From Limisphaera sp. (GTDB lineage: Bacteria > Verrucomicrobiota > Verrucomicrobiia > Limisphaerales > Limisphaeraceae): a stretch of 64,000 bases of DNA. The notes below the pieces were generated by a model. The model searched no databases and was not told the DNA's origin. It worked only from the letters and a program-made list of their open reading frames with translations. The stretch is taken from the NCBI GenBank assembly GCA_025057755.1, contig JANWVC010000020.1, positions 1-64,000 on the forward strand. Reading direction: 5' to 3'. Positions 52,431 through 62,500 of the stretch are shown one piece after another; within the stretch, counting starts at the first letter, position 1, and each line of letters starts with the position of its first letter. Position numbers and translations under genes: made by a program.

Positions 52431-53023
52431 GCATGCAATCTTCGTTGGATCCTCAATCCGTGACAGATGCCAAGGCGGGTCAGGTGACTGTGCCCATGTG
52501 GCTGGTGGTGTTGTTGGCGGTTTTGGGTTATTGGGGGATGGTTTACTTTGATCACCATGGGGGCTGGTTCGACGCGCGCGTGTACGCTCCGTTCGCCTCC
52601 GTTTCGGTGGTGAACGAGTTGCAGCCGGTGTCCGGCGCGGAGGCTTTTGTGAATCGGGGACGTGCGGTTTATGAGACCACGTGTGCGCTCTGCCATGGAT
52701 CGGATGGCCAGGGTAAGCCCGGTCAGGCGCCCCCTTTGGCGGGATCCGACTTTGTCTTAGGTCCGTCAGGGCGCTTGATTCGGATCCCGTTGCATGGTTT
52801 GACCGGGCCAATTGAGGTGCGCGGACAGGTTTGGAACCTGGCGATGCCTGCGATGGGGGCAGCTCTTTCGCCGGAGGATCTGGCAGCGGCGCTGACGTAT
52901 ATTCGTCAGGCATGGGGTAACAACGCCGGGCCGATCAGCGCCGCGGAAGTGGAGGCGGTAAAGGCGGCCACCGCGGGTCGGACTCTGCCGTGGACGGCTG
53001 CCGAGTTGAAATCGATTCAGTAA
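52427..53023 (+). CDS. CcoP-like monohaem cytochrome c
   Basis: 198 aa. A helix near 23-41 (MWLVVLLAVLGYWGMVYF), then DARVYAPF, and one cytochrome c domain with CALCHG near 86 and a distal Met in LAMPAMG. CcoP of cbb3 oxidases normally has two haems; here there is only one. Last gene of the operon, 46 bases from the convergent SNF2 gene; no terminator hairpin seen between them. Confidence 0.85.
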   Translation: MSMQSSLDPQSVTDAKAGQVTVPMWLVVLLAVLGYWGMVYFDHHGGWFDARVYAPFASVSVVNELQPVSGAEAFVNRGRAVYETTCALCHGSDGQGKPGQAPPLAGSDFVLGPSGRLIRIPLHGLTGPIEVRGQVWNLAMPAMGAALSPEDLAAALTYIRQAWGNNAGPISAAEVEAVKAATAGRTLPWTAAELKSIQ

Positions 53024-53069
53024 CCTGTTCCGGTCACGGCATTGGGTTAAGATCCGTCGGGCCGAGCTG

Positions 53070-56000
53070 TTAGTCTTCTGCAAACAGGTATTCCAAATCA
53101 TCCCGTGTGAGGCTTCGAGCGAAGCCCTGTTCGCCCAGGACATCGGCGATGGTTTGGGCCTTGCGTTGCTGCAGATCCCAGATTTTTTCTTCCACAGTGT
53201 GGGGTGCAATCAGGCGGTAGGCATTGACGGTGTGGGTCTGGCCGATTCGGTGGGAACGATCAATCGCTTGGGCTTCTACCGCCGGATTCCACCAGGGGTC
53301 GTAAAGGATGACGTAACTGGCGCTGGTCAGGTTCAAGCCGGTGCCGGCTGCGCGCAGGCTTAGGAGGAACACGCCGGGCTCGGCGTCGTTTTGGAAGGCT
53401 GCTACCAGCTCCTGACGGTTGCGCGTCTGGCCGGTCAGGATGTAGGTGGGAATGTTGTGTTGGCGGCATTCGGCCTCGAGAATCTGCAGCATTTGCACAA
53501 ACTGGGAGAAGACCAGAACCTTTTGCCCTTCTGCCACGAGGGGATCGAGCAATTCAAAGAGGGTTTCGGTCTTGCCGCTTGGGGCGTCGCTGCCCACCAA
53601 ACGGGGATGGCAACAGATCTGACGCAAACGCGTCAGCGCGGCAAGGACATGCATTTTGCTTTTTTGGAGGCCCTCCGTTTCGATGGCGCGCATCACCTGA
53701 TCTCGACTGCGCCGCAGCTCGGCCAAGTAGAGTTTTCGTTGTTCTTCGCCCAACGGGCAGTCGCGTCGTTGCTCGATACGATCGGGCAAGTCCTGGGCGA
53801 CATGCTTTTTGAGGCGGCGCAGCATCAAGGGCCGGAGTTTGGCAGCCAGGCGGCGCCTTGCAATGCGCTGGGCGACCAGATTCTCCTCGCTAGGGCCGCC
53901 CGGCTCGTAGGTTTGGAGGAACTGCTCTTGCGTGCCCAAGTAACCAGGCTGGACGAAATCCACGATGCTCCAGAGGTCCAGCAGTCGGTTCTCCAAGGGC
54001 GTGCCTGTGAGGGCGAGCCGGTATTCGGCTTTAAGGAGTTTGACGGACTGAGTGACTTGCGCGCCTGGGTTCTTAATGAACTGGGCTTCATCAAGCACCA
54101 GGGCCCGGAAACTGAACTTCTGCAAGTCCTCCAAATCCCGGCGGAGCAACGCATAGTTCGTGACGATCAGATCATGCTGGGGAATTTGCCGACGTAGGTT
54201 GTGACGCTCGGCCCCGCTTTCGAGCACCAAAACGGACAGATCCGGCGTGAAACGCTCGGCTTCGCGCCGCCAGTTATGCAAAACCGAGGCCGGGCAAATC
54301 ACCAGAGAGGGCTTGGTGATTCGCGGATGTTGTTCCTTGAGCCAGAGTAACCAAGCGAGCGTTTGGAGGGTTTTGCCCAGACCCATGTCATCGGCCAAGA
54401 TGCCACCCAGCTTGAGCTGGCTCAGATGGCAGAGGAAGTCAAAACCGAGCTTTTGATAGGGCCGCAACTCGGCACGCAGGTTTCCGGGGGGAGCCTCTGA
54501 TGGGACCCCGCGGAAAGATTGGAGCCTTTGCTGCAGTTCCCGAGCTTGAGGCGAGTCAACAAAACGCCGCAATTCGCCTTCACCCCAATGAGCGGCTTGT
54601 TGAAGCGCGACCTTGACCGGTGCGGCGACCAGGCCCTCCATGCCCAAATCAGCCATCACTTCGTGCGCTTCCTGAACGGCCGCAACATCGAGTTCGACCC
54701 AACCCGCGTTGGGTAGTCGGACATACCGTTGCGTAGCAGTAGCCAGACGTTCGATGTCTGCTTGGGTTAACTGCAGGCCTTCAGCTTCCCATTCGGCACA
54801 CACGGACAACCAGTCAATGCCGCTACCTCGCACCATAAGCCGGGGTCGGAGTCGTCGGGGCTGCAAGAACAGCCGATGAAACGCGGGGTTGCCCAGGTAT
54901 TCAGCATCGGGCGGGCGCCTGGGCCAGGCTTGCGCCAAGACATTCAAAAAGTTTTCGTTTGGATCCCCTGTCCACAAGCCCGGCTCTGGGGAGAACCAAT
55001 CCAGTTCTTTCAACCATTGGATGGCCGGCCCGAGGCGCGGATCGTCTAAAAGCTCCAAGCGGTCCGCTTGTGTGGCGGCACCCAGGCGGTGCCATTCCGT
55101 GCCGGTCCACTTCCACAAGCTGCCGTCTTGTTCGCTGACGGCTTGCAACTGAAGGCGGATGGAATCGTCCAAAAGTTCAAAAATGAAGCGCGGCCGGGCA
55201 CGGTGCAGCAGGAACAGGCGGTCCCAGGCGATATGAGCCGTGTTCCGCGCCTGACGAAGATGCTGAAGCAGTCGATGAGTGAGCTTTTGCACCGGAACGG
55301 CTCGGCGCACGCTCCACTGAGCAAGCACGCCGGCGGGCGGCAGGTTTCGCAAGAGGTAAAAGTGGTGATCCGCCAGCACCAGCGGGGGCTGTTGCGCAAA
55401 GAAGCAGAGGTGTTCCAACGGGTGAGGACGATCCTGCGGATCGCGCAACCGGTAGGTCAGATGAGGCTCCCCCTGTAAGATTTCCACGTGGGGTTCCAGC
55501 TCAGCCACACGGCCTTCGAATCGGAAAGGTTTGCCATCGTCAGCCAACAATCGATCGGTGTTTCCCCAGCGGGCAAGCCAGTGTAAGAGATCCTGTCCCA
55601 CTAAGACAAGGGAGTTCATCTCCTCCCGCCGCGGCTTGTAGGTTTGCGCAAGCCAGGTGATAAATTCCCAATCAGCCGGGGAAAAGAGTTCCTCTTCGTG
55701 GGCGGCGCGGGTATGGAGATCGAGGATCTCTTGGAGGCTGCGGATCCGTTCGCCTGTTCGAGGTCGGCTCAGCGCAAATTCGATGCGTAGTTGGTGTTGA
55801 CCCGGTGCGTCCGTTCGCGGACAGGGTATGGCCAAGACGCGTAATTGCGCGCGAGGCTGGTCCAGCATTGCCGGTTTGGGCGGCGCCAGCCACTTCTCCA
55901 GCTCTTCCACCAGGGCACGCTCTTGGGCGTCTTGCTCCGCCCGGGCGAAACGTTCTGCATTCGCAAAGGGCTGGAGTTCCGAGGGTAAGGAGCGTTTGGC

Positions 56001-56336
56001 TCGCAGGAAGAGAAAAGCCAGTCTTTCCAGCCGCGCGTGGTCACGGGCTTGCAACAGGTGATGCCACCAGTCGTCGCCCGGGAAGTCGCGTCGACTCAGA
56101 TTCAACCGTTCAAAATAGTCCTCAAGCAACAACCAGGCGCGTTGGGCATCTGAACACGATGCGAACTGGCTGAGGATCTCTCGCCGTTCAGCAATCAGAG
56201 CCGGAGTATCAGCCAGTTCGCGGCGCAGGTCAGCTAGTGCTCCATAGGCCTGCGACAAAACTGAATGATGCGCATCGTATTTGCTGCCCGCCGGACGGCG
56301 GGATCCATTTCCACTCTGCGTGGCGCGTCTTGGCAT
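53070..56336 (-). CDS. SNF2-family DEAD/DEAH-box helicase
   Basis: 1088 aa. C-terminal half is an SNF2 ATPase: Walker A DDMGLGKT near 645, DEAQ box (LVLDEAQFIKN), TGTPLENRLLDLWSI, and the helicase C lobe (KVLVFSQFVQMLQILEAEC, LSLRAAGTGLNLTSASYVI, DRSHRIGQT). The N-terminal about 600 residues have no strong motif; they include beta-rich parts usual for bacterial SNF2 proteins. No SWIM zinc finger is visible. It translocates on double-stranded DNA; the exact role in bacteria is unknown. Convergent with the respiratory operon and divergent from the giant protein gene. Confidence 0.92.
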   Translation of the reverse strand: MPRRATQSGNGSRRPAGSKYDAHHSVLSQAYGALADLRRELADTPALIAERREILSQFASCSDAQRAWLLLEDYFERLNLSRRDFPGDDWWHHLLQARDHARLERLAFLFLRAKRSLPSELQPFANAERFARAEQDAQERALVEELEKWLAPPKPAMLDQPRAQLRVLAIPCPRTDAPGQHQLRIEFALSRPRTGERIRSLQEILDLHTRAAHEEELFSPADWEFITWLAQTYKPRREEMNSLVLVGQDLLHWLARWGNTDRLLADDGKPFRFEGRVAELEPHVEILQGEPHLTYRLRDPQDRPHPLEHLCFFAQQPPLVLADHHFYLLRNLPPAGVLAQWSVRRAVPVQKLTHRLLQHLRQARNTAHIAWDRLFLLHRARPRFIFELLDDSIRLQLQAVSEQDGSLWKWTGTEWHRLGAATQADRLELLDDPRLGPAIQWLKELDWFSPEPGLWTGDPNENFLNVLAQAWPRRPPDAEYLGNPAFHRLFLQPRRLRPRLMVRGSGIDWLSVCAEWEAEGLQLTQADIERLATATQRYVRLPNAGWVELDVAAVQEAHEVMADLGMEGLVAAPVKVALQQAAHWGEGELRRFVDSPQARELQQRLQSFRGVPSEAPPGNLRAELRPYQKLGFDFLCHLSQLKLGGILADDMGLGKTLQTLAWLLWLKEQHPRITKPSLVICPASVLHNWRREAERFTPDLSVLVLESGAERHNLRRQIPQHDLIVTNYALLRRDLEDLQKFSFRALVLDEAQFIKNPGAQVTQSVKLLKAEYRLALTGTPLENRLLDLWSIVDFVQPGYLGTQEQFLQTYEPGGPSEENLVAQRIARRRLAAKLRPLMLRRLKKHVAQDLPDRIEQRRDCPLGEEQRKLYLAELRRSRDQVMRAIETEGLQKSKMHVLAALTRLRQICCHPRLVGSDAPSGKTETLFELLDPLVAEGQKVLVFSQFVQMLQILEAECRQHNIPTYILTGQTRNRQELVAAFQNDAEPGVFLLSLRAAGTGLNLTSASYVILYDPWWNPAVEAQAIDRSHRIGQTHTVNAYRLIAPHTVEEKIWDLQQRKAQTIADVLGEQGFARSLTRDDLEYLFAED

Positions 56337-56577
56337 GGTACTGCGGTTCCAAGCGATCTTCTCCTACGTGTTCCATTATCACGGCACAAAACAAACCAGC
56401 GGGTCAATCCCAAACCAAAGGTAGGCCGCACTCCAAACGAGCGACTGTCCTTGCAAGGTTCGACCGGCGTGCCGTACAGTAGTTCGGCACAGCGTCAACA
56501 GGTGCCGCGGTCACAAAGAGATTGAGCGGAAGGACGACGTAGGGCCTGGGGGCTCGCTCACCAGGACGTCAATCGGA

Positions 56578-59500
56578 ATGAACCACGACCAAGGTTGCTT
56601 GCTCCTATCCAGTGTTCAAGCCCAAGTGACTCGAGGCTTCCAACATGGGTGGGTGAGCTGTTGGCTCGGATGGTGGTTGCTGGGCTGGGGGTTGCTCGGC
56701 TGGGCCTCGGGCCAGACCGCGCAAGGCATCCGACGTGAAGTTTGGGAAGGCATCCCTGGCAGTGCGGTCGCGGATCTGACCAATGCACCCGCGTTTCCGA
56801 ACCAACCCACCTCGATCTTTTGGGTCACTGATTTTTTTGAGGCGCCGGTCAATGCCTTGGAAAATTATGGTCAACGGATGCATGGCTACCTATCCCCGCC
56901 GGTGACGGGCGACTACACGTTTTGGATTGCCAGCGATGACCAGGGAGAACTGTGGTTGAGCACTGATGCCTCGCCGGCCAACCGTCGGTTGATCGCTTGG
57001 GTTTCCTCATGGACGGACTCTCGACAATGGACCAAGGAACCGAATCAACAGTCTGCACCGATTCGGCTTGAGGCCGGTCGGTATTATTACATCGCAGCTT
57101 TGCAGAAAGAGGGAGGGGGCGGCGATAACTTGGCTGTGCGCTGGCTGCGTCCGGACGGCGTAGACGAGGAACCGATTCCAGCGCGCTATTTGATCCCGTT
57201 TGGCGTGAGTTTGAATCCGCCAGTGATTCAGCAGCAACCCACCAACACTGCGGTCATGGAGGGAGGTACCGCCGTTTTCAGTGTTCAGTTGGTGAACCCG
57301 GAGATGGTTGGCTACCAATGGCAGCGGAACTTTGTGACTCTGCCTGGGGCCACCGGCCCGGTTCTGCGGTATGGCCCTGTACAACTTGGGGATCACGGGG
57401 CGCAGTTTCGGGTGATTGCAACCAATAGCGCGGGCAGTGTGACCAGCGCTGTGGCTGTGCTTACGGTGACCCCGGATACGGTACCTCCTCAATTGGTGGC
57501 CGCACGCAACGAAGGCCGGACACGGGTGCGGGTGTGGTTCAGTGAACCGATGGCTGCACCCGCAGCCCTTCAGCCTGCGAATTATCGACTGGATCGGGGG
57601 CGTAGCGTGCTTTCCGCTGAATTTGGTGAGAGTCCAAGCGTGGTGGTGTTGAGCACCTCGGCACTAAGCTATGGGGAAACCTACACTTTGACGGTTAGCA
57701 ATCTGACGGATCGAGCTGCCACGCCCAACGCACTGCCGCCGGGTGCCGAAATTCGCTTCACGGCTTATGAATTTGTGCCGCAAGATATTGGTAATCCTGC
57801 GCTGCCCGGCCGAAGCCTAAGTGTAACTGGAGGAGTGGATGTTTTGGGCAGCGGCAACACGATTGGAGGTGTCTCGGATCAGTTCCATTTCGGCTGGCAG
57901 GAGTACCAGGGGGATTTCGATTTGGAGGTACGGGTGGCCGGTCTCACAGTGACTGATCCATTCGTACGTGCTGGATTGATGGCGCGGGAAAGCTTGGACC
58001 CCAACGCCCGTTTCGGGGCAGCGTTGGCTTCCTCGCCGCAACTGGGATGCTTTTTCCAAGCGCGCACAAGTGTGGGCGGCACAGCTTCCATCACTGGTCC
58101 ACGAAGTGGGTTCCCTGTGAATTACCCGCACACTTGGTTACGGTTGCGTCGGACGGGTCAGACTCTCACCGGTTTTGCTTCATTCGATGGCCATATCTGG
58201 ACCCAATTGGGAACTACTACACTGACGGGAATGTCCAACCGCGTGTATGTAGGTCTGGCCGTCTGCAGTGATAACACCAATGCTCTTGCATGGGGCCGTT
58301 TCCGGGACTTTGGCAGCACACGCAGTCTGCAGACCGGCCCGTTGCGACGGACACGTGAACCGATCGGCCCGGCGAATCGTACGACGGGTATGATCTTTAG
58401 CGAGATTATGTATCATCCGGCAGATCGCAACGACGGTCGCAACTTGGAATTTGTGGAACTCCACAATGCACGGTCGGTTTTTGAGGATCTGACCGGGTGG
58501 CAGATTGCCGGTGACGTTGAGTATCGGTTCCCGGATGGATTCATCTTGCAAGCGGGCGAGACCGTTGTGGTGGCAGCTAATCCTGAGGATCTACGAGCGG
58601 TTTATGGCATTACCAACGTTTTGGGACCTTACACGGGCACTCTTCCCGATGACAGCGGCCGATTGTGGCTTTTGAACAATGCGGGCGCCATCCGCTTGGC
58701 TGTATCGTACTCGGATCAACCCCCCTGGCCAGCCGCAGCGGATGGTGCGGGGCACTCTCTAGTATTGGTCCGACCGAGCTGGGGAGAGGAGGAGCCGCGT
58801 GCGTGGGGCGCGAGCGAGTTTCGGGGTGGTTCTCCGGGCGAGGTTGATCCGGAGGTTCCTGCACCCGAAAAGGCAGTGGTGATCAACGAGTTTTTGGCCC
58901 ACACGGACGATCCACAATTGGATTTTGTGGAGTTGTATAATCGTTCGAACCAGCGGGTGGACATGTCTGGTTGCGTGCTCACTGATGATCCAAGCCGTGC
59001 CCGATTCCGGATCCCGAATGGAACGTTCATTGAGCCCCGCGGGTTTCTCGTTTGGGACCAAAACCAGCTCGGATTTGCGCTGAGTGCCGCAGGGGAGACC
59101 TTGTATTTGGTGGCCTCCAATGGCTTGCGCGTGTTGGATGCCGTTCGTTTTGGAGGTCAGGAAAACGGTGTTTCCAGCGGTCGAACCCCGGACGGCAACC
59201 CAAACGTTCGCCGGTTGATGGTCCCCACCCCCGGCACGTCAAATGCAGGTCGCCGCCTCGAACCGGTGGTGATCAACGAGATAATGTACCATCCGATCAC
59301 AGAGCAGGATCAGGATGAATACGTGGAACTCCACAATTGGAGTAGCAGTCCTGTGGACGTGAGCGGGTGGCGCTTCGTCGAGGGCATTGAGTTCACCCTG
59401 CCGCAGGGCACCGTGCTCCCGGCTGGGGGTTATTTGGTCATCGCAAAGAATGTGGAGCGATTGCGGTCTCGCTATCCTCAGCTTCATGCGGGCAACAGTG

Positions 59501-62500
59501 TTGGCAATTATGCGGGCCGTCTGAGCAACGGTGGGGAACGCTTGGCTTTGAACAAGCCCGACTGGGTGATGACCACCAATACGACGGGGCAGGTCAGCTC
59601 CAATCGAATTTGGATCACTGTGGCCGAAGCGGTTTACGTCGATGGCAGTCGTTGGAGCCGTTACGCGGATGGCGGTGGTTCGAGCCTGGAACTGATCGAT
59701 CCGCGAGCGGATCCGCTGCTGCCTTCTAGTTGGGTCGATAGTGATGAAACCGGAAAAGCACCTTGGACCACACTGGCTGTCACCGGCCGCTGGGACCATG
59801 CCAATGGCAACGTCAGTGCCAATCGCCTCTATTTAGGGCTGTTGGAAAACGGGGAGTGTTTGGTTGATGATGTAGAAGTCACGCCACTGGGGGGCGGGAA
59901 CCTGGTCGCCAACGGGGGATTCGAAAGCGGCAGCACGGGCTGGTTATTTAGCGGTAACCACAGCGGCTCAATGGTGGTCTCTACCGGGGCTATTAGTGGC
60001 GCCAGTTGCTTGTATATTCGGGCTGCTGGCGATGTGGACACGGGCCCCAACGCCATCCGCACCGCTCTCACGGGCATCGCGGCGCCCAACAGCACGAATA
60101 TCCTCCGGCTGAAGGCACGGTGGTTGGCTGGTTGCCCGCAAATCCTAGCACGTATTCGGGGAAACGGTGTAGAACTGGCCGGCAATTTGGTAGTGCCCCC
60201 CAACTTGGGCACGCCAGGTTTGCCGAATAGCCGTCGCGTGCCCAATGCCGGTCCGGCGATCTCCGAGGTCCAGCACGATCCGGCCTTGCCGGACGTGGGC
60301 GAGACCGTGCGTGTGACTTGCCGCGTAGCCGATCCAGATGGCTTGTCTGCCGTGCGTCTGCAATTCCGCGTTGATCCCGCTTCGTCGTTGACCACCGTTT
60401 CCATGGTAGACGATGGCACGCAGGGCGACGATCTGGCTGGAGACGGCGTCTACACAGCCACGATTGCGGGCCGCTCGGCGGGTACGTTGATTGCCTTTCG
60501 TGTCCTGGCTATCGATCGTAATGGAGCCACCAGCATCTTTCCGCCCCGTGCACCGCAGGAGGAATGTCTGATCCGGTGGGGGGATCCAGTGCCGTTTGGC
60601 ACCTTTGCTCATTACCACCTTTGGTTCACCGCTGCCACGGCAGCCGCGCGTACTGCTGGATTGGATAACACGTGGCGTGATGCCACGTTAGTCTATGGAC
60701 AGCACCGAGTGATATACAACGCTGGTTTCCGGGACAAGGGCAGTCCTTACCATGGGGGCCGGGGCGACCTTGCGGTTTGGACCTCAGGTGAAGAACCGTT
60801 GTTGGGGACCCATCGCCGTGTGTTTGCGTCAACGGGCAATGGCGGCTCGGAAGCTACGGGCATCCGCAGCCAATTGGCTGCCTGGTATGCCCAGCAACTG
60901 GGCATTCCGTATCTGCATGCTCACTACATGCGTTTGTACTTCAACGGAGCTCTTTTCCGGCCTGATATTATGGAGGACCTGGAAGAGCCGGATCATGAGT
61001 ATGCAGAGCGATGGTTCCCCGCTGACGAAACAGGGGATCTGTATAAAGTGGCCGTCTGGTTTGAATTTCAAGACAATAACAGCGACTTTAACGGCACCAG
61101 CGCTACCATTGAACGGTTCGTCACCGTGGGCAATGAGTACAAGCTGGCGCGATACCGGTGGAACTGGCAACGACGCACCCGCGACGGTGACGCAAACAAT
61201 TACCGTCAGTTCTTTGACCTGGTCAATGTCCTCAATGACACGAGTACCAACTATGTGCCCGGCATTCTCAACTTGGCTGATATGGAGCAATGGATGCGGG
61301 TGCTCGCCTACGACTTTGCCATGGGTAACTGGGATGCTTGGACTTACCGGGTGGGGCAGAACATGTATTTGTACCGGCCTTGGGGTCGGAAATGGGTCCT
61401 GATCCCGTGGGACATTGATTTCACCTTTGGCCTGGGCGATTCCACCAGCGCAGCCTTGCGCGGCGGCCATGACAATACCATGAATCGGGCTTATGTAACT
61501 CCGACGTTCCTGCGCATGAGCTGGCGGGCTTACCAAGATACCGTGAATGGACCGTTTCGATCCGATCGCTTCCAACCGCAAATCGATGCGCGCCGGTCCG
61601 TCCTGATGAAAAACGGTGTTACCGGTTTGACCCACCCGTCGGTCATCACTTCGTGGATTAATGGCCGCCGCGCCTATATCCAGAGCCAGCTGAATGCGGT
61701 GGATAACCCTACCTTTGCCATCACCTCCAACGCAGGCAATCACTTCACATCGTCCGTGCCATCGGTCACGCTGGATGGCGTGGCCCCCATCGCAGTCACA
61801 AGCGTGGAGGTCAACGGGAGAGCTGTGCCGGTGACATGGACCGGCCTTCGTACGTTTCGCGTCGTGCTCCCTTTGACGGGGCCGACCAATGTTTTGCAGT
61901 TTGTGGGCCGGGATCGAAAAGGGCAGATCATTCCCGGCGCCCAGGCCGGTATCACGGTTTATTATTGGGGTCAGCTGCCGCGGGTCGAAGACCATGTAGT
62001 GATCAACGAGATTCATTATTGGCCCCGAGTGGGGGAGGAAGGGTCGTCCTTCGTGGAGTTGTTTAATCGGTCCACTACGGCTAGTTTCGACCTGAGTGGT
62101 TTCCGGCTGCAAGGAGTCGGTTACACCTTCCCCGCTGGATCCATCTTTCCCCCAGGGGCGTATTGGGTTTTGGTGGCCAACCGCGCTCGTTTTGATGCGG
62201 TCTACGGAGGGAGCGTGCCGGTGTTCGATGTATACCCGGGTGGCTTGGATGATGATGGAGAGCGTCTTGCATTGTTCCGGCCCGGTTTGGAACCTGGCAC
62301 CGAAGATCTCGTGACCGATGTTCGCTACCGGCCTGGGCCGCCGTGGCCGGCGGCTGCCGCCGGGGGTGGATCCTCATTGCAACTCATTGACCCCGCTCAG
62401 GGGAGCTGGCGGGTGGGGAATTGGTGGGCTCCGCCGACCAATCACCCGGGTCGCACGACCCCGGGCCGGGCCAACGCAGGAGCCGAGTCACTAGCACCGT

